Shown one piece after another: positions 25,031 through 34,935 of a stretch of 64,000 bases of DNA. This DNA is from Haloterrigena alkaliphila. Lineage in GTDB: Archaea > Halobacteriota > Halobacteria > Halobacteriales > Natrialbaceae. The position numbers and the translations under genes were made by a program. The stretch spans positions 2,170,001 to 2,234,000 of the forward strand of contig NZ_CP071462.1 in the NCBI RefSeq assembly GCF_017352155.2. Reading direction: 5' to 3'. How positions within the stretch are numbered: position 1 is the first letter of the stretch; every line of letters starts with the position of its first letter. Below the pieces are notes generated by a model, which saw nothing but the letters and a program-made list of their open reading frames with translations, did not search any database and was not told the origin of the DNA.

Positions 25031-25981
25031 CTACTGTTCGTTCGCGACGACGTCGCCGATGCCGTCGACCGGTCGGTCCGGGGTGAACTCGTCGACCTCT
25101 TCGGGGAGGCCGAGCTGATAGTCGGTGCCGTTCTCCCGGACCGACGTCCGGCCGCGGTGGACGGAGACGTCCCCGTTGAGGTGGAGTTTGACCGCCTCGA
25201 GCAGGGCGTCGGCCTCGAGGGGCTGGCCGCGGCGTTTCATCTCCGGGAGGTTGGCATCGTCGGGGACGTCGAACGCGCGCTGGGTGATGATGGGTCCCTG
25301 ATCGAGGTCGGTCGTCACGTAGTGGGCGGTGACGCCCGCGACGCGGACGCCCTCCTCGACGGCCTGCCGGTAGGCCTCCGCGCCGGGGAAGGCGGGCAGC
25401 AGCGAGGGGTGGACGTTGATGATGCGGTCCTCGTAGCGGAAGACGACGTTCGGGCTGAGGATGCGCATGTACCGCGCGAGGACGATCAGGTCGACGTCGT
25501 ACTCGGCGAGGAGGTCGAGCAGTTTCTCCTCGTTTTGCTGGCCGCCCTCGTCGCCGATGTCGTGGAAGGGGACGTCGTAGTGTTCCGCGAGGGGTTGCAG
25601 GTCGTCGTGATTCCCGATGACGACGCCGATGTCGGCGCCGAGTTCGTCGTTGGCCCACGCCTCGAACATCGCCTCGAGGCAGTGGCTCTCCTTCGTGACG
25701 AGGACGGCGATCTGCTGGCTCTCGCGGTCGGCGGGGAACCGGACCTGGACGTCGAGGCCGAGGTCGTCGCCGAGCTCGTGGAGGTCCTCGCGGAGGGTCT
25801 CCTTGGTACAGACCATCTCCGAGGTATCGACGGCGAGGTACATCCGGAAGACGCCGTCGCGAACCGCCTGATCGAGGTCCTCGATGTTGATTCCGCGCTC
25901 GAACAGGAGGCTCGTCACCCGGGCAATGAGTCCGGTGTCGTCGTCTCCGATCACGGTGATCTCGGTTACGTCGGTCGTCAT
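25031..25981 (-). CDS. purU: Formyltetrahydrofolate deformylase
   Basis: Protein of 316 residues. The N-terminal ACT domain (TEITVIGDDDTGLIARVTSL, about 1-85) is followed by a formyltransferase-fold domain. INVHPSLLPAF carries the catalytic Asn and His, and TTDLDQGPII the catalytic Asp. It releases formate from 10-formyl-THF, supplying formate for purine synthesis. A haloarchaeal C-terminal extension of about 40 residues ends in VVANEQ. The ATG at 25981 is preferred over the GTG at 25990. Confidence 0.92.
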   Translation of the reverse strand: MTTDVTEITVIGDDDTGLIARVTSLLFERGINIEDLDQAVRDGVFRMYLAVDTSEMVCTKETLREDLHELGDDLGLDVQVRFPADRESQQIAVLVTKESHCLEAMFEAWANDELGADIGVVIGNHDDLQPLAEHYDVPFHDIGDEGGQQNEEKLLDLLAEYDVDLIVLARYMRILSPNVVFRYEDRIINVHPSLLPAFPGAEAYRQAVEEGVRVAGVTAHYVTTDLDQGPIITQRAFDVPDDANLPEMKRRGQPLEADALLEAVKLHLNGDVSVHRGRTSVRENGTDYQLGLPEEVDEFTPDRPVDGIGDVVANEQ

Positions 25982-26257
25982 CGCTGCCACCTCCGCTCGA
26001 GCGAATGTAGATCCATCACTACGTGCTTCAGTCCACCTGTGGTCAAAAGTCCTGCTTTCTGTTGATGTTCCTGAGAACGACAGCGTACCGAAAAATATCG
26101 TCCGATGACAGTACGTTCCGAGTCGTCACCGGCCGATTGCGGTCCCGAGACGGGATTCTGCGAACGACGGCGTCTCGACGGCGCTACGAAATCGAAAGAG
26201 GCGGCAAAACCGTACTGGACGTGGGCGGTTATTGGGCGGAACCGGAACCGTACACGT

Positions 26258-27526
26258 ATGTCACGTTCTCCCAACCTACTGCAGGCCCGACTCCTCGAGT
26301 CCGACGTCTACTACGGGTGGTTCGTCGTCGTGGGGTGTTTCGCCCTCTCATTGATGACGGCCGGGACGATGTTCTCCTTTAGCGTCTTCCTCAGCCCGGT
26401 TCTCGAGGCGTTCGACCAGAGTTACGCGAACACCTCGTTGGTGTTCAGCATTCAGTCGTTCGTCACGTTCAGCGGGGCCGCCGTGCTCGGGTTCGCGATC
26501 GATCGGTACGGGCTGCAGCGACTGCTGGTCCTCGCCGCGGCGCTGATCTGTGTCGGACTGCTCGGCGCGAGTCAGTCCCCGTCGTTCTACTGGGTCCTCG
26601 CCACATACAGCGTCGTCGCCGCCGCGGGAATGGGGATCACGTTCGTCGTGGCGTACACGACGCCGCCGCGCTGGTTCGAGCGGCGTCGGAGCCTGGCGAC
26701 CGGCGTCGCCGTGTCGGGATGGGGCGTCGGAATCCTCGCGATGCCGCCGTTCGTCGAGGTACTCATCGGCGCGCTCGGCTGGCAGGGAACCTACCTCGCC
26801 CTCGCGGCCATGTTTTTCGTCGCGCTCGTCATCGCTGTCGCCCTGCTCGCGGATCGACCGCGAGCGGTCGGCGCCGACACGACCGGCGAGTTCGAGGTGG
26901 CCCCGACGGCCAACGGCGGCGAACCCCGTTCGATGCGCGAACAGGTCGACACGGCGCTGTCGACGGTGAAGACGCCGCTGTTCGGCGTCGTGTTCGCCGC
27001 CATGTTGTTGATGTTCGTTCCGGCGAACGCCATCCTGGTCTACCTCGTCGATTTCGCCGACGCCGCCGGCGTGACCCGCCGGATCGGCGTCATCGCGCTC
27101 AGCATCGTCGGCGGCATGAACGTCGTCGCCAAGTTCACCGCCGGCTGGGCCGCCGACGTCATCGGGACGGATCGAATGATGGCCGTCTGCGTCGTCCTGA
27201 TGTGCGTGCCGATGCTCCTGCTCGTCGCCGCTCCGACGCCGGCGTCCGTACTCGTACTCTCCGGTATCATCGGCTTCGGGTACGGCGGTACCGCGGCGCT
27301 CATGTCGCCGCTCCTCGCGAACCTCTTCGGAACGGCGGATCTCAGCACGCTCTTCGGCGTGACGGCCATCGGATTCGCCGTCGCCGGAACCCTCGTCCCG
27401 TACGGCGTCGGTCTGGGCATCGATCAGTTCGGCGGCTACGCGGTACCGTTCGTCGGCGCTGCCGTCGTCGGGCTGCTCTCCGCCGGGCTCTTCCTCGCGG
27501 TTAGAGTCGCCCGAACGGACGTCTGA
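26258..27526 (+). CDS. MFS transporter, monocarboxylate-type (oxalate/formate antiporter-like)
   Basis: Protein of 422 residues with about 12 membrane helices. YYGWFVVVGCFALSL in the first helix and TTPPRWFERRRSLATGVAVSGWG between helices 4 and 5 mark the monocarboxylate/oxalate-formate branch. ATG at 26258 (MSRSPNLLQARLL) fits a leaderless start, with GGTTATT at 26227-26233 about 28 nt upstream. The gene is divergent from purU, which produces formate. A role in formate or small-acid movement is possible but is only inference. Confidence 0.85.
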   Translation: MSRSPNLLQARLLESDVYYGWFVVVGCFALSLMTAGTMFSFSVFLSPVLEAFDQSYANTSLVFSIQSFVTFSGAAVLGFAIDRYGLQRLLVLAAALICVGLLGASQSPSFYWVLATYSVVAAAGMGITFVVAYTTPPRWFERRRSLATGVAVSGWGVGILAMPPFVEVLIGALGWQGTYLALAAMFFVALVIAVALLADRPRAVGADTTGEFEVAPTANGGEPRSMREQVDTALSTVKTPLFGVVFAAMLLMFVPANAILVYLVDFADAAGVTRRIGVIALSIVGGMNVVAKFTAGWAADVIGTDRMMAVCVVLMCVPMLLLVAAPTPASVLVLSGIIGFGYGGTAALMSPLLANLFGTADLSTLFGVTAIGFAVAGTLVPYGVGLGIDQFGGYAVPFVGAAVVGLLSAGLFLAVRVARTDV

Positions 27527-27640
27527 CGGTCGGTCGGCCGTCGGTACGCGACTCGTCGAGCCGCCCCTCGAGTATTCACGAACGTGTACTACAGCGCCAA
27601 CCCGAAAGCGTTTTTGAGCACGGTTACGGGGTATCAGGTG

Positions 27641-27892
27641 ATGACCGCCTACACCGCGACGGTGACCGTCCGACTCAAACGCGGCGTTCTCGACCCCGAG
27701 GCCGAGACGACCCAGCAGGCCCTCGAGCGACTCGGCTTCGACCTCGAGGAGCTGCGCGCGGCGGATCGCTTCGAGGTCGACCTCGAGGCCGAGTCGGCCG
27801 ACGCCGCGAGCGAGCGCGCGAGCGAGATGGCAGAACGGCTCCTGGCGAACCCGACCATCCACGACTACGACGTGGAGGTCGACGAGCGGTAG
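27641..27892 (+). CDS. purS: Phosphoribosylformylglycinamidine synthase subunit PurS
   Basis: Small protein of 83 residues (MTAYTATVTVRLKRGVLDPE), the usual size. The DPEAETTQQALERLGF motif is diagnostic. PurS bridges PurQ and PurL in the FGAM synthase complex. ATG at 27641; an upstream in-frame stretch from 27584 is not conserved in nature. purQ begins 60 nt downstream, so the two are co-transcribed. Confidence 0.93.
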   Translation: MTAYTATVTVRLKRGVLDPEAETTQQALERLGFDLEELRAADRFEVDLEAESADAASERASEMAERLLANPTIHDYDVEVDER

Positions 27893-27951
27893 ATGACGGT
27901 CTCTCCCACACTGATCGAAACCGCCTGCTGCAACACCGCGGGGTGGCGACT

Positions 27952-28644
27952 GTGACGGTTTCGATCATCAGATTCGGCGGTTCGAACTGCGACCGCGACG
28001 CCGAGCGGGCGCTCGAGCACCTCGGAATCGACGCCGAAATCGTCTGGCACGAGGACGGCCTCCCGACCGACACGTCGGGGATCGTCCTGCCGGGCGGGTT
28101 CTCCTACGGCGACTACCTGCGTGCGGGCGCGATGGCCGCGCGGTCGCCGATCGTGGCCGAGGTCCGCGAGGCCGCGGCCGACGGCGTGCCCGTCCTCGGC
28201 GTCTGTAACGGCGCCCAGATCGGCTGCGAGTCCGGTCTCACCGAAGGCGCGTTCACGACCAACGAGAGCGCGCGCTTCCAGTGCGAGCACGTCTCCCTGC
28301 GCGTCGAGCGCGACGACACGCCGTGGACGATCCGCTACGACGAGGGCGAGGTCATCGAGGTCCCCATCGCCCACGGCGAGGGTCGCTACGAGATCGACGA
28401 CGACCGACTCGCGACGCTCGAGGACGAGGGCCGAATCCTCTTCCGGTACTGCGACGAGAACGGCGAGACCGGCCCCGACGTCAACCCCAACGGCTCGAAG
28501 CACAACGTGGCGGGGGTCCTCGGCGAGCGCGAGACCGTCGCGGTGTTGATGCCCCATCCCGAGCGCGCGACGCTGCCCGACGTCGGATCGACCGACGGGC
28601 AGGGAGTCCTCCGCGGGTTCGAAGAGGCCGATTCTGGGACGTAG
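27952..28644 (+). CDS. purQ: Phosphoribosylformylglycinamidine synthase, glutaminase subunit PurQ
   Basis: Protein of 230 residues, class I glutamine amidotransferase. The nucleophile Cys is in LGVCNGAQIG, and MPHPERA carries the catalytic His and Glu. LPGGFSYGDYLR is the oxyanion/ammonia channel region. It hydrolyses glutamine for the FGAM synthase step. Start: GTG at 27952, with GGGTGG at 27941-27946 as ribosome site; the GTG at 27943 would overlap that site. The large subunit PurL is not in this window. Confidence 0.93.
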   Translation: MTVSIIRFGGSNCDRDAERALEHLGIDAEIVWHEDGLPTDTSGIVLPGGFSYGDYLRAGAMAARSPIVAEVREAAADGVPVLGVCNGAQIGCESGLTEGAFTTNESARFQCEHVSLRVERDDTPWTIRYDEGEVIEVPIAHGEGRYEIDDDRLATLEDEGRILFRYCDENGETGPDVNPNGSKHNVAGVLGERETVAVLMPHPERATLPDVGSTDGQGVLRGFEEADSGT

Positions 28645-28787
28645 CTGTCCTCTGAAGCGCGTATTACCGGCTCGACCGGTCCCGTTGAACCGTCGATTTC
28701 GCCGCGACTCAGATTCTGAGTCGAGTCGAACAGTAATAACACAGCAGTTCGTTGACGCCGACATATCCAACGTGGAGGGACGGGTGC

Positions 28788-31700
28788 ATGGAATCTGATA
28801 CGCGGGTCGTCTACGTCTGCCCCGACGCGGCCGACGGAACCGGTCGGAAACTACGCGAGCACAGCGATCGGGTCACGACCGTCGGCACCGTCGCCGACTG
28901 TCTCGAGGCCCTCTCGAGTGCCGACTGCGTCGTGACGACCGACGGGCTCTCCGACGCCGACCCGGTCGAGTGCTGCCGGCGGATCCGGGAGCGCCGCCCC
29001 GACGTCCCCCTCGTCGTCTTCCCGGCCGACGGCAGCGAATCGCTGGCCGGCGACGTAATCGCCGCCGGCGCCGACGGCTACGTCCCGCAAGCCGACGGCG
29101 TCGAGACGCTCGCGACTCGTCTCGAGGCGCTCCTCGAAGGCGGGGATACCGCGTCGACGACCGCTGCAAGCCCGCCGACTCACGACTCGAGATCCGCCCT
29201 CCCGGATCCGTTCACGTCGCTCATCGATCAGTCGCCGCTCGCGATCATCGAGTGGTCGCCCGACTTCGACGTCGTGAGCTGGAATCCGGCGGCGACGGAA
29301 CTGTTCGGCTACGCGGAATCGGAGGCCTACGGCGAGTCCGGTACCGATCTGATCGTCCCCGACGACGTTCGGGACGAGGTTTTCGAGCACTGGGAACGGC
29401 TGCTCGACGGCGATTTCGACGGAAACACCGCCTGGCGGACCAACGAGAACGTCCGCAAGGACGGGACGACGATCACCTGCGAGTGGGTCAACATGCGGTT
29501 GACCGGCGAGAACGCGGATTCTGGCGGGTCGTACGGCGGCTCGCCGCGCGACGACGAGATCGTCGGCGTAATCTCGCTCGTTCAGGACGTCACCGCCGAA
29601 CGCAAGCGCGCAAACGCCCTCGAGGCGCTCCAGGAGACGACCCGGGAGTTGATGCGCGCCGAGTCGGCCGCGGAGATCGCCGCGATCGTGACCGACGCGA
29701 CCGAACACGTCATCGACAACCCGCTCGCTGCACTCCGGTTTCACGACGAGGAGACGGAGACGCTCGAACTCGCCGCGAGCAGCGAGCGACTCGACGACGT
29801 CACGGGTGACATCTCTTCGATCGATCCGTCGGATCAGGTGCTCTGGGACCCCTTCGAGGACGGCGAGCCGTTCGTCGTCGAGGACGTCCCGACCGAGCGG
29901 ATCCCCTACGACCTCGAAATCGACGTCGGCAAGTCGATTCTCTACCCGATGGGCGACCACGGGATGCTGTCGGTGGCGTCGGTTGGCGGCGAGGATCTCG
30001 ATCTCGCCGAGATCCACCTCGTGCACGTGCTGGCCGCGACGGCCGAAGCCGCGCTCGATCGGGCGGCCCGCGAGCGCGAACTCGAGCAGACGAAGACGAT
30101 CGTCGAGACGGTCGGCGACTGCGTCTATCAACTGGACACCGAGGGGCGGTTCGTCGCCGTCAACGATACGATGTCGAGGACGTGTGGCTACGCTCGCGAC
30201 GAGCTTCTCGGGGAGCACGTCTCGACGGTCATCACCGATGAGAGCGTCGAACGCGGCTCCCGCCACGCGGAGGAGCTGGCGAGCGAGGGCGGACGAAACG
30301 TCGCGACCTACGAAATCACGCTGGTCGACCGCGACGGCGAACGGTCCCCGGCCGAGGTCAACACGGCGCTGTTGCGTTCGGACGGCGAGATCGAGGGGCT
30401 GGTCGGGATCGCTCGCGACATCGGCGACCGCAAGCGGATGGAGCGGGAACTCGTCGAACGGAAGGCGAAGATCGAGGGCCTCCACGACGTGGCGTCCCGG
30501 CTCGAGGACTGCGAGAGCCGCGCCGAGATCTACGAGTGTACCGTCGATGCCGCCGAGGAGGTTCTCAACTTCGATCTCTGCGTCGTCGACCGCGTCGAGG
30601 ACGACACGCTCGTCAAAGCCGCCCTCTCCTCGACGCTCGAGGGCGAGTTCTATCGACCGCTGGATATCGACGAGGGGATCGCCGGCCGGACCTACCGGAC
30701 GGGCGAAACCTACCGGATCGGCGACATTACCGACGACCCCGACGCCGAGCCGCGGGACGACGGGTTGCGCTCGGTGTTGTCCGCGCCGGTCGGCGACTGG
30801 GGCGTCTTTCAGGCGGTCTCGACGACGGTCGGCGCCTTCGACCGCGAGGACGAGGAACTGGCCGAACTCCTGTTGTCCCACGTCACCGACGCGCTCGATC
30901 GGCTCGCCTTCGAGGAACAGCTCCGGGCCGAACGCGACCGGTTCGCCGCGTTGTTCGAGAACGTCCCCGACGCGGTGGTCAGCGCGCGCCACGAGGACGG
31001 CGACGCGATCGTCCAGTCGGTCAACCCCGCCTTCGAGCGCACCTTCGGCTACGACGAGGAGACCCTCGTCGGCGAACCGCTCGATCGGTTCATCGTTCCC
31101 GCCGACCGCGCCGACGAAGCCGAGGCGCTCACCCGCCGCGGCGGCAACGGCGAGATCGCCGAGGCCGAGGTCAGGCGGCGGACGGCCGACGGCTTGCGCG
31201 ATTTCATGATGCGGATCGTCCCCATGAACGTGGACGAATCGTCCGGCTACGTCTTCGGGCTCTACACCGACATCACTGACCAGAAGCAGCGCCAGAAACG
31301 CGTCGAGATCCTCAATCGCGTGCTGCGCCACGACATGCGCAACGGGATGAACATCATCGACGGCTGCGCGGAGATGCTCGCCGAAGCCGTCGACGACGAC
31401 GACGTCGAGTACGCGACGACCATCCAGGAGCGGGCCGGCGAACTCATCGGCCTCGCAGAGAAGACCCGCGCCGTCGAACGGGTCCTCGAGCGCGAACGGG
31501 CCACGACGGGGCCGATCGACCTCACCGACGCCGTCGCGGAAGCGACGGCCCGACTCGAGGCCGCCTATCCGGCCGTCGAGGTCGACTGCTCGGCTCCCGA
31601 CCGGACGTTCGCCCGCGCCGACGCGTCGCTCCAGACGGCGATCTACCAGGTGCTCGAGAACGCGGTCGAACACCACGACGGCGCGACGCCGTCGATCGAA

Positions 31701-31994
31701 ATCTCGGTGTGCGATCGGACCGAGGACGGAATGCTGTCGGTGTCCATCGCCGACGACGGCCCCGGAATACCCGACGAAGAACGCGAACTACTGCAAGGCG
31801 AGCGGGAGATCACGCAACTGCGCCACGCCAGCGGCCTCGGCCTCTGGATGGCCACGCTCGTCGTCGGCCAGTCCGGCGGTCAGTTGCGCTTCGAACCCAA
31901 CGAGCCGCGGGGAACCGTGGTCACGCTCGAGGTGCCCCGGGCCGACGCCGAGTTAGCCCAACCGGCGAGCGACGCGACGGCGACCAGCGACTGA
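28788..31994 (+). CDS. Multi-sensor histidine kinase (receiver-like, PAS, GAF, PAS, GAF, PAS, HisKA, HATPase)
   Basis: Protein of 1068 residues, no membrane segments, so a soluble sensor. The receiver-like N-terminus (1-115, VVYVCPDAADG) has a weak phospho-site region (VVTTDGLSD). PAS follows at about 150-275 (WNPAATELFGY), a GAF at about 285-430, PAS at about 440-550 (RDELLGEHV), GAF at about 565-710, and PAS at about 720-835 (NPAFERTFGYDEETLVGE). The phospho-acceptor is H848 in RHDMRNGMN. The ATPase has the N-box LENAVEHHD and G-box DDGPGIP. ATG at 28788. Signal unknown; a HalOD1 protein and Bat-type regulators follow within 6 kb. Confidence 0.9.
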   Translation: MESDTRVVYVCPDAADGTGRKLREHSDRVTTVGTVADCLEALSSADCVVTTDGLSDADPVECCRRIRERRPDVPLVVFPADGSESLAGDVIAAGADGYVPQADGVETLATRLEALLEGGDTASTTAASPPTHDSRSALPDPFTSLIDQSPLAIIEWSPDFDVVSWNPAATELFGYAESEAYGESGTDLIVPDDVRDEVFEHWERLLDGDFDGNTAWRTNENVRKDGTTITCEWVNMRLTGENADSGGSYGGSPRDDEIVGVISLVQDVTAERKRANALEALQETTRELMRAESAAEIAAIVTDATEHVIDNPLAALRFHDEETETLELAASSERLDDVTGDISSIDPSDQVLWDPFEDGEPFVVEDVPTERIPYDLEIDVGKSILYPMGDHGMLSVASVGGEDLDLAEIHLVHVLAATAEAALDRAARERELEQTKTIVETVGDCVYQLDTEGRFVAVNDTMSRTCGYARDELLGEHVSTVITDESVERGSRHAEELASEGGRNVATYEITLVDRDGERSPAEVNTALLRSDGEIEGLVGIARDIGDRKRMERELVERKAKIEGLHDVASRLEDCESRAEIYECTVDAAEEVLNFDLCVVDRVEDDTLVKAALSSTLEGEFYRPLDIDEGIAGRTYRTGETYRIGDITDDPDAEPRDDGLRSVLSAPVGDWGVFQAVSTTVGAFDREDEELAELLLSHVTDALDRLAFEEQLRAERDRFAALFENVPDAVVSARHEDGDAIVQSVNPAFERTFGYDEETLVGEPLDRFIVPADRADEAEALTRRGGNGEIAEAEVRRRTADGLRDFMMRIVPMNVDESSGYVFGLYTDITDQKQRQKRVEILNRVLRHDMRNGMNIIDGCAEMLAEAVDDDDVEYATTIQERAGELIGLAEKTRAVERVLERERATTGPIDLTDAVAEATARLEAAYPAVEVDCSAPDRTFARADASLQTAIYQVLENAVEHHDGATPSIEISVCDRTEDGMLSVSIADDGPGIPDEERELLQGEREITQLRHASGLGLWMATLVVGQSGGQLRFEPNEPRGTVVTLEVPRADAELAQPASDATATSD

Positions 31995-32015
31995 TTCGAA
32001 CGGCCCGCCGTCGCG

Positions 32016-33116
32016 TCAGCGCGTCAGCGGTTGATTGAAGCTCCGCTCGCGTTCCATCACGGTTTCCCAGGTCAGTTCGCACTCGCAGGAGACCTGCTCG
32101 AACACCGAGGGGTCCTGCCGAAGGTCGAAGTCCTTGATCGCCTTTTGCACCAGATCGTCGCACTCCGTGCAGTTGTGGGGCCCGCGATCGGAGCCGTGAC
32201 CGACGGGGTCCGAGACGACGATGGCGTCGACGTCCGCGGTCTCCTCGAGCACGTGGGCGACCGACCAGAGCCACGGCGGGCGGTAGCCGTCGTTGAAATA
32301 GAGTTCGTCGACCATCGTGTAGCGCTGGACGTTACAGGGATTCATCGAGACGGTGTGACAGCCCGCGACGTCGGCACAGCGCTCGATCGAGGCGATCATG
32401 TCCGCGACGGCTTCCGACTCCGTGAGGAAGGGCGGCTTCATCAGCAGGTAGGCCTTGATCCCCGCCTCGGCGGTACTGCCAGCGTCGTCGTCGGCAGCGG
32501 CGGCCGCCGCGCAGGCGTCCTCGAAGTCCGCGAAGTCGAAGTACTTGTTCACGCAGTCGTGCCGGACGCGGTCCGTTGCCGTCTCGAGGCCGATCGCGAC
32601 GTCCGTGTCGATCCCGTGGTCGGTGAAGTTGGCGATTTTCTCGCGGTCGACGAAGTCCGGCAGCGACTCGACGACGATGCGCTCGCGGTCGGCGAAGGTG
32701 TCGGCGATCGCCCGGCGGGTCTCGGCGCCGACCTCGCGCTCGTCGAGGAAGGAGCCGGACGTGTAGATCTTGATCAGGTCGGCGGGGTCGTCCGCGTTTT
32801 CGTCCTCGTGTGCGAGGCAGACGTCGATCTGGTCCAGCAGGGCTTCATGGCTCACGGAGCCGCCGTCGACGCTCTCGGCGACGTAGCCGCACATCGTACA
32901 GCCGCCGGCGCGGGCCCACCGGCAGCCGCCGGTGTTGAGAATGATCGTCAGGCTCGTCTTGACGCCGTCGGGCGTGTTGTCCTCGTCGAGCCAGACGCGG
33001 GTGGGCTCGTGGGGGTCGTAACTCGCCTCCTTGCGCGAGCGGATCTCCCGCATCGCCTGATTGTGGGCGTCCATGCCCTTGCCCTGCTCGTAGACCTCGG
33101 GGCTCGGTTTACTCAT
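32016..33116 (-). CDS. raSEA: Archaeosine-forming radical SAM enzyme RaSEA
   Basis: Protein of 366 residues. Radical SAM cysteines are in NTGGCRWARAGGCTMCGY (CxxxxxxxCxxC spacing, as in the Elp3/RaSEA group). IKIYTSGSFLDEREV and VAIGLETATDRVR follow, then a C-terminal NCTECDDLVQKAIKDFD region. RaSEA converts lysine-adducted preQ0-tRNA (made by ArcS) into archaeosine at G15 of tRNA. ArcS (58775-60532) and TgtA (from 63423) are both also in this window. ATG at 33116; the longer in-frame start at 33179 is not supported. Confidence 0.88.
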   Translation of the reverse strand: MSKPSPEVYEQGKGMDAHNQAMREIRSRKEASYDPHEPTRVWLDEDNTPDGVKTSLTIILNTGGCRWARAGGCTMCGYVAESVDGGSVSHEALLDQIDVCLAHEDENADDPADLIKIYTSGSFLDEREVGAETRRAIADTFADRERIVVESLPDFVDREKIANFTDHGIDTDVAIGLETATDRVRHDCVNKYFDFADFEDACAAAAAADDDAGSTAEAGIKAYLLMKPPFLTESEAVADMIASIERCADVAGCHTVSMNPCNVQRYTMVDELYFNDGYRPPWLWSVAHVLEETADVDAIVVSDPVGHGSDRGPHNCTECDDLVQKAIKDFDLRQDPSVFEQVSCECELTWETVMERERSFNQPLTR

Positions 33117-33194
33117 TAGGAGACGCAAGCAGCCCGGCGCGTAAAGCGCCTTCGTATGGGATCGCGATCGAGCCGCCACGTTATCGGCGCGGCG

Positions 33195-33452
33195 TCACTC
33201 GGAGACCGCGACGTCGCCGGCCGCGCCGACGCGAACGTCGTATCCGCAGTACGTGAAGTGGACCGTCGGTTCGGTCATCGCGCCGTCGGAAGCCGACGAG
33301 CGACAGAGCGAGTCCAACGCTTCGGGATCGATGGCGTCGTACAGCGGGGGTAACGCCATCGGATCGGTTTCCTCGAGCGAAGCGACCTGTTCGATGAGCT
33401 CCAAACTCGGCGTCTCGTTCGATAGCGACACGGAGATCTCAGATTCACACAT
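33195..33452 (-). CDS. HalOD1 output-domain protein
   Basis: Protein of 85 residues that is essentially one haloarchaeal output domain 1. The signature is ETDPMALPPLYDAIDPEALDSL in the centre and HFTYCGYDVRV in the C-terminal strand. HalOD1 proteins are short haloarchaeal signalling outputs of unknown biochemical role. A relative is at 62089-62424. It stands alone between raSEA and a Bat regulator. Confidence 0.87.
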   Translation of the reverse strand: MCESEISVSLSNETPSLELIEQVASLEETDPMALPPLYDAIDPEALDSLCRSSASDGAMTEPTVHFTYCGYDVRVGAAGDVAVSE

Positions 33453-33555
33453 TACCGAATAATGTCCGCCCGCCCCCTCGAATCTACCGTCGTATTCTTC
33501 CCCTTTTTATGACGGGGGCGATACCGGGACGAGCGATTGTCGTCCTCCGAGTCGG

Positions 33556-34221
33556 TCAGTCGTCGAACAGTTGGCGGAACACTTTGGCCATGATCCGTCG
33601 CAGGTGCGTCGACAGCGTCGATGGCGAGATATCGAGTTCGTCGGCAACTTCGGCCGCGCTCGCGCCCTCCGGTTCGTAATACCCCGTTCGGGCCGCGGTA
33701 CGGGCGACTTCCCGCTGGCGTTCGGTCAGGGAGATCTCGGCGCGATCGCCGTAGAACGCGTTCGCTTGCGGTTCGGTGCTGTAGATCTTCTCGAGGTCGA
33801 ACTGTACCTTCTCCGCGCGACAGAACTGCCAGTAGTCGCCGAGGCGTTCCCGATCGGGCGCGTGTAGCCGCAGGTTCCAGTTCCGATCGACGGTACGAAT
33901 GGTGAGCACCTGTAGACCGAGGTCGGCTATCTCGGGCGTGGTAAATTTCGTCTCGGAACTGTGGTAGATCTGGTAGACGCGACAGTCCGGAAACGTCATC
34001 GTCGCTTCCCAGTCAGTGACCGTGTGATCGGTCGCGAGCGCGGATTCGAACTCCCGGTAATCGCTGCACGTGACGGAGTAGAAGAGAATCGTCCCCGACG
34101 CTTCGTCATACGTCAACGGTTGAGACTCAACCGTTATTTTCGCGTCGGTCGACCGAATCGACGGAGTTAACGGGAGATCGGGGTGCGAGATGGTCATCTC
34201 GGCGATGAAACTCCGGGTCAT
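33556..34221 (-). CDS. Bat-type regulator with C-terminal HTH_10
   Basis: Protein of 221 residues. The N-terminal beta-rich bacterioopsin-activator domain (SFIAEMTISHPDLPLTPSIR) is followed by a C-terminal helix-turn-helix (LTERQREVARTAARTGYYEP, then AAEVADELDISPSTLSTHLRR). It is a single-module transcription factor. ATG at 34221 is preferred to the GTG at 34230. The 334-nt gap before the zinc-finger gene may hold its promoter and a doubtful small frame (34227-34448). Confidence 0.88.
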   Translation of the reverse strand: MTRSFIAEMTISHPDLPLTPSIRSTDAKITVESQPLTYDEASGTILFYSVTCSDYREFESALATDHTVTDWEATMTFPDCRVYQIYHSSETKFTTPEIADLGLQVLTIRTVDRNWNLRLHAPDRERLGDYWQFCRAEKVQFDLEKIYSTEPQANAFYGDRAEISLTERQREVARTAARTGYYEPEGASAAEVADELDISPSTLSTHLRRIMAKVFRQLFDD

Positions 34222-34226
34222 CGGTC

Positions 34227-34448
34227 TCACCTCGACGTATCGGTCCGAGACGGAAAACGATGGTTCGAACGGGGATTGACAGTTTTCCCGCTCGAGTCGC
34301 TACTCGAGGCCGAAGGCGTCGCTCTCGTCGCCTCAGCCTGATCGAACTCGTCGGAGAGGATGTTCTCGATGGCGACGGCACCGGCCGCCTCCTCGAGAGC
34401 GGTCCTCGCCGCGATCGAGCGGATTTGGTATAGCAGAATAGGATTCAC
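34227..34448 (-). CDS. Doubtful small protein upstream of the Bat regulator
   Basis: ATG-initiated frame of 73 residues (MNPILLYQIRSIAARTALEE). The first 45 residues use GC-rich third positions and look helical; the rest is Ser-rich. It ends 6 nt before the ATG of the Bat gene, on the same strand, so it could be a short cistron ahead of it or only its leader. No family is recognised. Confidence 0.33.
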   Translation of the reverse strand: MNPILLYQIRSIAARTALEEAAGAVAIENILSDEFDQAEATRATPSASSSDSSGKTVNPRSNHRFPSRTDTSR

Positions 34449-34633
34449 CGGGCGAGCGGACGGCCCGTCGTATTGGTCTTCGGAGCGCTCCTCGGTCGGA
34501 CCGGGGACACCGTCGGCGCGGGCTTATCGCCTTGAACTTCCGCGCCGGCCGGGCGCGGAGGACTGGTCTCGCCCGTCGGTCCGTCGGCTACTCGAGCGCG
34601 AGGGCCTCGCTCGCGACGGCGACGGACGCCTCC

Positions 34634-34825
34634 CTACGCGAGGCGCATCTCCCGGGTTTCGACGGCCTCGCAGGTCGGGCAGACGAACTGGTAGGTGACG
34701 CGGTCGCCCGTCGTGGTGACGCGCCAGTTGGTGTTCTCGTCGGAGTAGCCGCAGGCCGGACATTCGGGGTCCGATTCGTCGAATTTCGCCCGAAGTCGCT
34801 CGAACGGCGATCGATACGTGCGCAT
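34634..34825 (-). CDS. HVO_0649-family zinc-finger protein
   Basis: Protein of 63 residues, MRTYRSPFERLRAKFDE, then CPACGY and, 24 residues later, CPTCEAVE. This is the CPxCG-type two-knuckle zinc ribbon. The YRSPFxR start is the family hallmark. It is a cytosolic small protein. It lies head-to-head with the LOV/Bat sensor at 34936, with a shared 110-nt intergenic region. Role unknown. Confidence 0.82.
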   Translation of the reverse strand: MRTYRSPFERLRAKFDESDPECPACGYSDENTNWRVTTTGDRVTYQFVCPTCEAVETREMRLA

Positions 34826-34935
34826 ATGTCTCTATATGATACGCTATCACATAACATGCTAGCCCGCCCGTCCGATCGCTGATCGGTCGATCGAGCACCG
34901 GGGTTCTTACGGCGCTCGCTTCCCAAGAGGAGGCT

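Noticed and set aside
26030-26130. Possible end of another insertion sequence between purU and the MFS gene
   Set aside because: The sequence CAACAGAAAGCAGGAC on the minus strand looked familiar, but there is no inverted repeat, target duplication or transposase frame.
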